Shown here: one piece after another, positions 1 through 4,815 of the stretch
How the letters are laid out: every line of letters begins with the position of its first letter
Numbering within the stretch: position 1 is the stretch's first letter
Assembly (NCBI GenBank): GCA_902468045.1
Contig: CABQXG010000116.1
Coordinates: 1-5,290 of the forward strand
Direction: 5' to 3'
DNA: 5,290 nt
Source of the DNA: an uncultured Collinsella sp.
Lineage (GTDB): Bacteria; Actinomycetota; Coriobacteriia; Coriobacteriales; Coriobacteriaceae
Made by a program: the position numbers and the translations under genes
The notes under the pieces: generated by a model
What the model was told of the DNA's origin: nothing
What the model saw: the letters and a program-made list of their open reading frames with translations, nothing else
The model's database searches: none

Positions 1-53
1 CGGCTCGCCGTGGCCTGACGGTCTCCGAGATGTTCGTCGGTAAGGAGAACTAA
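1..53 (+). CDS. rpsE: 30S ribosomal protein S5, C-terminal end only (partial)
   Basis: The frame starting at base 3 reads ARRGLTVSEMFVGKEN and ends at TAA 51-53. This fits the last residues of bacterial S5, which usually end in an R-G-x-[ST]-V-x-E-[IM] helix. S5 sits in the 30S subunit next to S4 and S8 and contributes to decoding accuracy. Its place directly before the L30 gene, with only two bases between the stop codon and the next ATG, is the usual spc-operon order rpsE-rpmD-rplO. Only 16 codons are visible, so the call depends as much on context as on sequence. The rest of the gene lies upstream of the window. Confidence 0.85.
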   Translation, partial: ARRGLTVSEMFVGKEN

Positions 54-55
54 GC

Positions 56-238
56 ATGGCTGACACCATCAAGATCAAGCAGGTCCGCAGCACCAACGGT
101 TGCAAGCAGGACCAGGTCCGTACTGTCCGTGCCCTCGGTCTCCACAGGATCCGCGAGGTTCGCGAGATTGCTGACAACGAGTCCGTCCGCGGCATGATCT
201 TCAAGGTCAAGCACCTTGTCGAGATTGTAGAGGAGTAG
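56..238 (+). CDS. rpmD: 50S ribosomal protein L30
   Basis: This 60-residue protein has the normal length for bacterial L30, a small component of the large subunit. Visible family features are the N-terminal strand with IKIKQVRS (residues 5-12), the central TVRALGLHRI (23-32) that matches the conserved T-[VL]-R-A-L-G-L-x-[RK]-I core, and the C-terminal V-R-G-M-I-x-K-V-x-H-L-V pattern (44-55). The ATG at 56 has a good ribosome-binding site, AAGGAG at 42-47, eight bases upstream and inside the end of rpsE. The gene lies between rpsE and rplO, as in most bacterial spc operons, and must be read from the same transcript. Nothing unusual is seen. Confidence 0.96.
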   Translation: MADTIKIKQVRSTNGCKQDQVRTVRALGLHRIREVREIADNESVRGMIFKVKHLVEIVEE

Positions 239-241
239 CAA

Positions 242-691
242 ATGCAGCTTCACGATCTTACTCCCGCGCCCGGTTCCACCAAGAACCGCAAGCGCGTCGG
301 CCGTGGCAATTCTTCGGGTCACGGCACCACTTCTGGCCGCGGTCAGAAGGGCCAGGGTTCCCGCTCTGGCGGCACCAAGGGTGCCGGCTTCGAGGGTGGC
401 CAGACTCCGCTGGCTATGCGCCTGCCCAAGCTTCCGGGCTTCCGTAACCCCCGTCGTATCGAGTACACCGCTGTTAACGTTGAGCGTCTCGAGCGTAAGT
501 TCGAGGACGGCGCTGTGATCGACGGTGCCGCTCTTAAGGCCGCTCGCATCACCAAGAGCGAGTTCGAGCCCGTCAAGGTGCTCGGCAATGGTGAGCTCAC
601 CAAGAAGTTCACGGTCAAGGTCGACAAGGTCAGCGCTTCTGCGCAGGCCAAGATCGAGGCCGCCGGCGGAAAGGTCGAGCTGCCGTGCTAA
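242..691 (+). CDS. rplO: 50S ribosomal protein L15
   Basis: This 149-residue protein has the usual L15 length. L15 is a late-assembly protein of the 50S subunit with a long basic N-terminal extension that threads into 23S rRNA. The extension is seen as a Gly/Arg/Ser-rich stretch at residues 18-48 ([20 protein letters not shown] and on). It is followed by the family block G-G-Q-T-P-L-x-x-R-[LI]-P-K-x-[PG]-G-F (52-67) and an alpha/beta C-terminal domain ending in G-G-K-V-E-L. The start ATG lies three bases after the rpmD stop, with AGAGGAG at 229-235 as Shine-Dalgarno. The last seven bases overlap the start of secY, so translation of the two is probably coupled. Confidence 0.97.
   Translation: MQLHDLTPAPGSTKNRKRVGRGNSSGHGTTSGRGQKGQGSRSGGTKGAGFEGGQTPLAMRLPKLPGFRNPRRIEYTAVNVERLERKFEDGAVIDGAALKAARITKSEFEPVKVLGNGELTKKFTVKVDKVSASAQAKIEAAGGKVELPC
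668..674 (+). promoter_or_regulatory. Shine-Dalgarno site that sets the GTG start of secY
   Basis: GGAAAGG lies inside the end of rplO, ten bases before GTG 685. The nearby ATG at 692 is in a different frame from secY, and no better in-frame start is present, so this site supports the GTG start. Confidence 0.6.
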
Positions 692-1971
692 ATGGTCTTA
701 AGAATGCTTTCCGCATCAAAGAATTGCGCGAAAAGATTCTTTTTACCATAGCTATGCTCGTCGTGTACCGCATTGGTGCGCACGTTCCTGTGCCCGGTAT
801 TCCCTTCCAGGGGATGCTGGGCCTTTTCTCGACCGATAACAATTCGGTCGCCGCAGGTGCTATGGCCCTCCTGAATCTTTTCTCTGGCGGCGCGTTGAGC
901 TATGTGTCGGTGTTTTCGCTGGGCATCATGCCTTACATCACCAGCTCGATCATCCTCCAGATGCTCCAGGCCGTTGTGCCTTCCCTGCATGAGCTTGCCC
1001 GCGAGGGCGAGGTCGGTCAGACCAAGATTACGCAGTATTCGCGTTACCTCACCCTGGCTCTGGCAATCCTCAACTCCGTGGGTTACCTCTTCCTCTTTAA
1101 GAGCTTCGGCATCAGCTTTAATGGTGCCGGCGCTCCCGAGATCATCTTCGACCTCATGATCGTCGGCACGCTCACCGCGGGCGCCATGCTGATCATGTGG
1201 ATTGGTGAGCTCATCACCCAGCGCGGTATCGGCAATGGCATGTCGCTGATCATCTTTGCGAACATCATGGCCGGTCTGCCGCAGGCTATCTTCTCCAGCA
1301 CCGAGGGCAATGCCGGTGGCATCATCACCATGGTGATCATCTGCGCCATCATCCTGCTGGTTATCCCGCTGATTGTTTTCCTTGAGCGCGGCCAGCGCCG
1401 CATCCCGGTCTCCTACGCTAAGCGCGTCGTGGGCCGTCGCATGATGGGTGGCCAGACCACCTACCTGCCCATCAAGGTCAACACCGCGGGCGTCGTGCCG
1501 ATCATCTTCGCTTCGGCGCTGCTGTACTTCCCGGCCCAGATTGCCGTGTTCTTCCCCGGCATCGGCTGGATCCAGGCAGTTGCCTCTGCGCTTTCGCGCG
1601 GCTGGCTCAACTGGGTGCTTAACGTTGTCCTCATCGTGTTTTTCGCGTACTTCTACACCTCCATGGTGTTCAACCCCGATGACACGGCCGACAACCTTAA
1701 GAAGCAGGGCGGCTTTATTCCGGGCGTCCGTCCGGGCAGGGCTACCGCGGCCTACATCAAGAACGCGCTCAACAAGATTACGCTTCCCAGCGCTGTCTTT
1801 TTGGCGCTCATCGCCATCGTGCCTTCGATCATCTTCTCTTTCACGGGTAACCATCTGATCCAGGCATTTGGCGGCACGTCCATCCTCATCATGGTCGGCG
1901 TCGTGCTCGACACGGTCGATAAGCTCGAAGGCCAGATCAAGATGTATGATTACGATGGATTCTTTAAATAG
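685..1971 (+). CDS. secY: Protein translocase subunit SecY
   Basis: This 428-residue membrane protein is the pore-forming subunit of the SecYEG translocon, through which proteins are exported or inserted into the membrane. The hydrophobic pattern fits the usual ten helices: the first at about 17-37, and the plug and second helix at about 61-92. Other segments lie near 117-138, 152-175, 181-203, 212-233, 267-290, 308-328, 366-387 and 393-411. Family signatures are [16 protein letters not shown] (177-192), the cytosolic loop [11 protein letters not shown] (232-242), and the C5 loop G-F-I-P-G-V-R-P-G (343-351), whose Arg349 matches the functionally critical arginine of E. coli SecY. The start is GTG 685, giving the typical N-terminus [12 protein letters not shown] and overlapping rplO by seven bases. 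The partners secE and secG are not in the window. Confidence 0.97.
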   Translation: MLNGLKNAFRIKELREKILFTIAMLVVYRIGAHVPVPGIPFQGMLGLFSTDNNSVAAGAMALLNLFSGGALSYVSVFSLGIMPYITSSIILQMLQAVVPSLHELAREGEVGQTKITQYSRYLTLALAILNSVGYLFLFKSFGISFNGAGAPEIIFDLMIVGTLTAGAMLIMWIGELITQRGIGNGMSLIIFANIMAGLPQAIFSSTEGNAGGIITMVIICAIILLVIPLIVFLERGQRRIPVSYAKRVVGRRMMGGQTTYLPIKVNTAGVVPIIFASALLYFPAQIAVFFPGIGWIQAVASALSRGWLNWVLNVVLIVFFAYFYTSMVFNPDDTADNLKKQGGFIPGVRPGRATAAYIKNALNKITLPSAVFLALIAIVPSIIFSFTGNHLIQAFGGTSILIMVGVVLDTVDKLEGQIKMYDYDGFFK

Positions 1972-1974
1972 GCT

Positions 1975-1982
1975 AGAGGAGG
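1975..1982 (+). promoter_or_regulatory. Strong Shine-Dalgarno site of adk
   Basis: AGAGGAGG is seven bases before ATG 1990. It lies too close to the in-frame TTG at 1984, one base away, for that codon to be used, so it fixes the adk start at the ATG. Confidence 0.75.
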
Positions 1983-1989
1983 ATTGCTC

Positions 1990-2616
1990 ATGAACCTCGT
2001 ATTGCTCGGAGCTCCGGGTGCCGGTAAGGGCACCGTCGCACAGGAGCTCGTCGCCGAGTTCGGCGTCGCTCACATTTCCACGGGCGACCTGCTGCGTGCT
2101 GCCGTCAAGGGTGGCACCGAGCTTGGTATTCAGGCTAAGAAGTACATGGACGCCGGCGAGCTCGTTCCCGACCAGCTCGTGATCGACCTTGTCAAGGAGC
2201 GCCTTGCCGCCGATGACGCCCAGCAGGGCTTCATTCTCGATGGCTTCCCGCGCAACACCGCTCAGGCTGTGACGCTCGATTCCGAGCTCTCCGCCATGGG
2301 TCGCGAGATTGACTGCGCCCTTCTGGTCGACGTGGCCCCCGAGGTCATCATCGACCGTCTGTCTTCGCGTCGCACCTGCCGCGCCTGCGGTTACACCGGC
2401 ACCGCTGCCGATGCTACCTGCCCCAAGTGTGGTGGCGAGATGTATCAGCGCGACGACGACAAGCCCGAGACCATTAAGAACCGTCTCGACGTCTACGAGA
2501 AGTCCACGAGCCCGCTCGTCGACTACTATCGTGGCCAGGGTCTGCTCAAGTCGGTCAACGGTGACCAGCTTCGCGAGACCGTGTACGGGGATGTCAAAGA
2601 GGCTCTCGGTCTATGA
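1990..2616 (+). CDS. adk: Adenylate kinase, zinc-LID type with a shortened LID
   Basis: This 208-residue cytosolic enzyme converts ATP plus AMP to two ADP and keeps the adenylate pool balanced. The P-loop GAPGAGKGT is at residues 7-15. The AMP-binding part includes STGDLLR (30-36) and the family signature F-I-L-D-G-F-P-R (81-88) with Arg88. Conserved arginines include Arg123 and Arg127 ahead of the LID, and DDDKPETIKNR follows at 155-165. The LID carries four cysteines (130, 133, 144, 147), as in zinc-binding Gram-positive enzymes. Only 10 residues separate the two CxxC pairs, compared with 16 in the Bacillus enzyme, and the usual Y-H-x-x-F-N-P-P-K segment is missing. The gene follows secY by 18 bases and overlaps map by four (ATGA), the Gram-positive secY-adk-map order. 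Confidence 0.97.
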   Translation: MNLVLLGAPGAGKGTVAQELVAEFGVAHISTGDLLRAAVKGGTELGIQAKKYMDAGELVPDQLVIDLVKERLAADDAQQGFILDGFPRNTAQAVTLDSELSAMGREIDCALLVDVAPEVIIDRLSSRRTCRACGYTGTAADATCPKCGGEMYQRDDDKPETIKNRLDVYEKSTSPLVDYYRGQGLLKSVNGDQLRETVYGDVKEALGL

Positions 2617-3401
2617 TCAAGATTAAGTCTGCAACGCAAATCGAGCAGATGAAGAAGGCAGGAGCGCTATCTAAGATGGCGCTCCGCCACGTTGGAGCCA
2701 TGGTGCGCCCCGGCGTTTCGACTTTTGAGCTCGATCAGCTCGCGGAGCAGATTATCCGCATGCATGGCGGCACCCCTGCCTTTAAGGGTTACGGCGGGTT
2801 CCCGGGGACCATTTGCGCATCGATCAACGATGCCGTGGTCCACGGTATTCCCAACCCTGACATGATCCTGCGCGATGGCGATATCATCTCCATCGATACG
2901 GGAGCCGTTGTCGACGGTTGGGTCGGCGATAACGCATGGACGTTTTTCGTCGGCACCCCCACGCCCGAAGCCAAGGCTTTGTGTGAGGTCACGCGCGATT
3001 GCCTTAAGGCTGCCATCGAGCAGGCTGTTCCCGGTAACCATATCGGGGACGTCGGTTATGCCGTTCAGTCCCTCGCCGAGTCTCATGGTTACGGCGTGCT
3101 TCGTGATTATGTTGGCCATGGCATTGGCCGCGTGATGCACGAGGACCCCAACGTTCCTAACTATGGAAAGAAGGGGAGGGGCGTTCGCCTCCAGGCCGGC
3201 ATGGTCATTGCCATCGAGCCGATGGTTACGATGGGTTCCAACCATGTGAGCACGGGCTCCGACGGTTGGATTGTTACGACCAACGACCACCTGCCCGCCG
3301 CGCACTACGAGAACACCGTCGCCATTACCAATGACGGTCCGGTGATTCTCACCACGGATGCCCAAGGTGCTTGGTGTTCGCTCCAAGGCGGAGAAATGTA
3401 A
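2613..3401 (+). CDS. map: Methionine aminopeptidase, type I
   Basis: This 262-residue cytosolic metalloenzyme removes the initiator methionine from new proteins with small second residues. All expected active-site residues are seen: His77 in NDAVVHGIP, the metal ligands Asp95 and Asp106 (spaced by eleven, as in the family), His169 in YVGHGIGR, Glu202 in IAIEPM, and Glu233 in AHYENTVAIT. His176, the second conserved histidine near the substrate, is also present. The length is normal and there is no N-terminal SH3-binding or zinc-finger extension, so it is the short bacterial form (Ia-like). The ATG overlaps the adk stop as ATGA, with AAAGAGG at 2596-2602 as ribosome-binding site, suggesting coupled translation. 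A 104-base gap follows, so this is probably the last gene of the upstream block. Confidence 0.97.
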   Translation: MIKIKSATQIEQMKKAGALSKMALRHVGAMVRPGVSTFELDQLAEQIIRMHGGTPAFKGYGGFPGTICASINDAVVHGIPNPDMILRDGDIISIDTGAVVDGWVGDNAWTFFVGTPTPEAKALCEVTRDCLKAAIEQAVPGNHIGDVGYAVQSLAESHGYGVLRDYVGHGIGRVMHEDPNVPNYGKKGRGVRLQAGMVIAIEPMVTMGSNHVSTGSDGWIVTTNDHLPAAHYENTVAITNDGPVILTTDAQGAWCSLQGGEM

Positions 3402-3404
3402 CAA

Positions 3405-3424
3405 GTTCCACTTAGTTGTGGAGC
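3405..3424 (+). other. Small hairpin just after the map stop codon
   Basis: GTTCCAC (3405-3411) pairs with GTGGAGC (3418-3424) around a six-base loop, giving seven pairs including one G-U. It starts three bases after the map stop codon. No T-run follows, so it does not qualify as a standard intrinsic terminator. It could mark an mRNA 3' end or a pause. I regard it as a real possible structure with unproven function. Confidence 0.35.
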
Positions 3425-3437
3425 CATTACGAAGTTA

Positions 3438-3466
3438 TTACGATGCGTGCATACGTGTTGTAGAAT
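3438..3466 (+). promoter_or_regulatory. Probable promoter for infA and the downstream genes
   Basis: TAGAAT at 3461-3466 differs from the -10 consensus by one base and lies 39 bases before the infA GTG. At the right distance (17 bases) the -35 position reads TTACGA (3438-3443), a weak match. The surrounding gap is the largest break in the cluster apart from the one before rpmJ and is less GC-rich than the genes. A second, weaker pair is TTGTGG 3416-3421 with TACGAT 3439-3444. The location is plausible but the -35 is poor. Confidence 0.4.
3443..3458. repeat. 16-nt perfect alternating purine-pyrimidine tract upstream of infA
   Basis: ATGCGTGCATACGTGT alternates purine and pyrimidine without a break and ends two bases before the candidate -10 hexamer of infA. 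Such tracts can favour Z-DNA under negative supercoiling. Any role here is inference. Confidence 0.5.
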
Positions 3467-3487
3467 ACTCAATCGCTGTCGTTTTCT

Positions 3488-3495
3488 AGAGAAAG
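3488..3495 (+). promoter_or_regulatory. Weak Shine-Dalgarno site of infA
   Basis: AGAGAAAG is a purine-rich but imperfect site ten bases before GTG 3506 and only four before TTG 3500, which favours the GTG. The preceding TTTTC (3482-3486) can pair with GAAAG (3491-3495) around a four-base loop, so the site could be partly masked. That stem is weak, and this part is inference. Confidence 0.45.
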
Positions 3496-3505
3496 ATGAT
3501 TGCTT

Positions 3506-3724
3506 GTGAAGAAGGAAGACGCAATTGAGCTCGAGGGTACGGTAAAGGAACCGTTGCCCAACGCCATGTTTAAGGTCGAGCTCGAGAACGGTCATTCGGT
3601 TCTGTGCAACATTTCTGGCAAGATCCGAATGAATTACATCCGTATTCTCCCCGGTGACAGGGTTGTCGTGGAGCTTTCCCCGTACGACCTGACCCGCGGC
3701 CGCATCACCTATCGCTACAAATAG
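3506..3724 (+). CDS. infA: Translation initiation factor IF-1
   Basis: From GTG 3506 the product is 72 residues, the usual IF-1 length, and begins [13 protein letters not shown], matching the common M-[AK]-K-E-D start. Starting at the upstream TTG 3500 would add two residues that the family lacks. IF-1 is a single OB-fold that occupies the 30S A site during initiation, working with IF-2 and IF-3. Visible motifs are [14 protein letters not shown] (17-30), [16 protein letters not shown] (36-51) and the C-terminal [18 protein letters not shown] (55-72), all nearly standard. One difference is Cys-Asn at 34-35 where most bacterial IF-1 has Ala-His. The gene stands alone between two long gaps (104 and 150 bases), so it probably has its own promoter and may be partly uncoupled from its neighbours. 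Confidence 0.96.
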   Translation: MKKEDAIELEGTVKEPLPNAMFKVELENGHSVLCNISGKIRMNYIRILPGDRVVVELSPYDLTRGRITYRYK

Positions 3725-3726
3725 CG

Positions 3727-3742
3727 GCACGCATACACGCAC
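3727..3742. repeat. 16-nt perfect alternating purine-pyrimidine tract downstream of infA
   Basis: GCACGCATACACGCAC alternates purine and pyrimidine without a break and starts two bases after the infA stop codon. It pairs imperfectly (12 of 14) with the tract upstream of infA. Confidence 0.5.
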
Positions 3743-3748
3743 TCCATT

Positions 3749-3782
3749 TCCGACTGCAGGCTTAGCTCAACCTACGGTCGGA
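3749..3782 (+). other. RNA hairpin 1 in the infA-rpmJ gap
   Basis: TCCGACTG (3749-3756) pairs with CGGTCGGA (3775-3782) with one G-U pair. After a single C/A mismatch, AGG (3758-3760) pairs with CCT (3771-3773), closing a ten-base loop (3761-3770). This gives eleven pairs. What follows is TTGTGTGTG, not a T-run, so it is not a typical terminator. The loop contains GCTCAA, which is complementary to TTGAGC at 3850-3855 just before the rpmJ ribosome-binding site. A role as a leader or attenuator structure is inferred. Confidence 0.5.
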
Positions 3783-3795
3783 TTGTGTGTGAAGA

Positions 3796-3825
3796 CCAGC
3801 CATAGTTTTAAACGCCTGCGGCTGG
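3796..3825 (+). other. RNA hairpin 2 in the infA-rpmJ gap
   Basis: CCAGCC (3796-3801) pairs perfectly with GGCTGG (3820-3825). After one A/C mismatch, TAG (3803-3805) pairs with CTG (3816-3818, one wobble) around a ten-base loop. Its plan (long outer stem, one mismatch, three pairs, ten-base loop) mirrors hairpin 1. No T-run follows. The remainder of the gap up to rpmJ contains repeated AGTAG words and the rpmJ ribosome-binding site AAAGGAAG at 3863-3870, and I see no convincing promoter there. Confidence 0.45.
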
Positions 3826-3874
3826 GCGAGTAGATAGTAGGGAAGTAGTTTGAGCGCTACCGAAAGGAAGAACG

Positions 3875-3988
3875 ATGAAGGTACGTCCTTCGGTCAAGAA
3901 GATGTGCGATAAGTGCAAAATCATTAGGCGCCATGGCAAGGTCCTCGTCATTTGCGAGAACCCCCGTCATAAGCAGCGTCAGGGTTAA
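3875..3988 (+). CDS. rpmJ: 50S ribosomal protein L36, zinc-ribbon form
   Basis: This 37-residue protein is the usual L36 length and is a small zinc-ribbon protein of the 50S subunit. It begins [19 protein letters not shown] and carries the zinc ligands Cys11, Cys14, Cys27 and His32 in the standard C-x2-C-x12-C-x4-H layout. This makes it the zinc-containing (C+) type, not the cysteine-free paralogue that some bacteria induce under zinc starvation. The ATG is preceded by AAAGGAAG (3863-3870) at good spacing. It lies between infA and rpsM, its standard place in Gram-positive clusters, but is separated from infA by an unusually structured 150-base gap and from rpsM by only 14 bases. Confidence 0.97.
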   Translation: MKVRPSVKKMCDKCKIIRRHGKVLVICENPRHKQRQG

Positions 3989-3989
3989 G

Positions 3990-3997
3990 AGAGGAGA
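3990..3997 (+). promoter_or_regulatory. Shine-Dalgarno site that sets the TTG start of rpsM
   Basis: AGAGGAGA immediately follows the rpmJ stop and places its GGAG core six bases before TTG 4003. The strong site and the standard S13 N-terminus together support the rare TTG start codon. Confidence 0.75.
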
Positions 3998-4002
3998 CTA
4001 CG

Positions 4003-4377
4003 TTGGCCCGTATTAATGGTGTCGACCTCCCGCGTGAGAAGCGCGTTGAGATCGGTCTGACCTACATTTACGGCATCGGCCGCACCACTGCGACGAAGAT
4101 TTGCGTCGAGTGCAACGTTAACGTGGATACGCGCGTTAAGGACCTCACCGAGGATGAGGTTAACGCCATCCGCGATTATATCGATAAGAACCAGATCATG
4201 GTTGAGGGCGACCTCCGCCGTGAGCGCAACCAGAACGTCAAGCGCCTTATGGACATCGGCTGCAACCGCGGCCTTCGTCACCGCAAGGGCCTCCCGGTCC
4301 GCGGCCAGCGCACCCACACTAACGCTCGTACCCGCAAGGGCCCGAAGCGTCAGATCGGTGCTAAGAAGAAGAAATAA
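4003..4377 (+). CDS. rpsM: 30S ribosomal protein S13
   Basis: This 124-residue protein of normal length lies in the head of the 30S subunit and contacts S19, the P-site tRNA and intersubunit bridges. The start is TTG 4003: [20 protein letters not shown] matches the family N-terminus exactly from this codon, and no in-frame ATG fits. Visible features are the helix-turn-helix-like [13 protein letters not shown] (21-33), [16 protein letters not shown] (70-85), and the basic C-terminal tail [20 protein letters not shown] (89-108) that reaches toward the tRNAs, ending in four lysines. The gene follows rpmJ by 14 bases and is followed by rpsK after 14 bases, the alpha-operon order. Its TTG start may lower or tune initiation, which the strong ribosome-binding site may offset. 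Confidence 0.97.
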   Translation: MARINGVDLPREKRVEIGLTYIYGIGRTTATKICVECNVNVDTRVKDLTEDEVNAIRDYIDKNQIMVEGDLRRERNQNVKRLMDIGCNRGLRHRKGLPVRGQRTHTNARTRKGPKRQIGAKKKK

Positions 4378-4391
4378 GGAGCGCTAGATAG

Positions 4392-4796
4392 ATGGCTACT
4401 GCTAAGAAGAACGTTCGCGCTGCCCGTCTGAAGCGCGCGGACCGTAAGAACATTTCCGTGGGCCAGGCTCACATTCGTTCTACGTTCAACAACACGATCG
4501 TTTCGATCACCGATCCCCAGGGCAACGTCATTTCCTGGAAGTCGGCTGGCCAGGTGGGCTTCAAGGGCTCTCGTAAGTCCACGCCGTTCGCTGCCCAGAT
4601 GGCTGCCGAGGCTGCTGCCAAGCAGGCCATGGAGCACGGTATGAAGAAGGTTTCCGTCTTCGTCAAGGGTCCCGGCTCCGGTCGTGAGACCGCCATCCGC
4701 TCCCTCCAGGCTGCTGGCCTCGAGGTCTCGAGCATCCAGGACAAGACCCCCATTCCGCACAACGGCTGCCGCCCCAAGAAGCGTCGCCGCGTGTAA
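4392..4796 (+). CDS. rpsK: 30S ribosomal protein S11
   Basis: This 134-residue protein is slightly longer than E. coli S11, with the difference mostly in the basic N-terminal tail (residues 1-20). S11 lies on the 30S platform beside S7 near the mRNA exit path. Family motifs are [20 protein letters not shown] (26-45), [22 protein letters not shown] (48-69), [20 protein letters not shown] (91-110) and the C-terminal [17 protein letters not shown] (117-133). The Asn-Gly pair at 124-125 is at the position of the isoaspartate site known in E. coli S11. The ribosome-binding site TAAGGAG (4375-4381) overlaps the rpsM stop codon, so the two genes are probably read together. Confidence 0.97.
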   Translation: MATAKKNVRAARLKRADRKNISVGQAHIRSTFNNTIVSITDPQGNVISWKSAGQVGFKGSRKSTPFAAQMAAEAAAKQAMEHGMKKVSVFVKGPGSGRETAIRSLQAAGLEVSSIQDKTPIPHNGCRPKKRRRV

Positions 4797-4815
4797 CTGA
4801 AAGGATCGTATCAAT

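Noticed and set aside
692..694. ATG at 692 as the secY start
   Set aside because: It is out of frame with secY and leads into a different, unrelated reading.
1984..1986. TTG as an alternative adk start two codons upstream
   Set aside because: It is one base from the AGGAGG core, too close for initiation. ATG 1990 gives the standard MNLVLLGAPGAGKG start.
688..2073. Long open frame on the minus strand, antisense to secY and the start of adk
   Set aside because: Its composition (runs of Asp, His, Glu, Arg) is that of a codon shadow of the GC-rich plus-strand secY. It has no recognisable domain, and secY is unmistakable.
2667..3404. Minus-strand open frame antisense to map
   Set aside because: It mirrors the codon bias of map, contains no family motif and has no credible ribosome-binding site. 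The plus-strand gene has every catalytic residue.
3757..3785. tRNA-like words (GGCTTAGCTCAAC) in the infA-rpmJ gap
   Set aside because: The TAGCTCA resemblance to a D-arm is short. There is no acceptor stem, no T-arm GTTCRA and no anticodon arm at proper spacing.
3749..3790. Intrinsic terminator after infA
   Set aside because: The stem is good but is followed by TTGTGTGTG, not a T-run, so standard termination is not supported. It is kept as a structured leader element instead.
3783..3838. Promoter directly before rpmJ
   Set aside because: TTGTGT 3783-3788 has no -10 at 16-18 bases, and GATAGT 3833-3838 has no -35. Neither pair is convincing.
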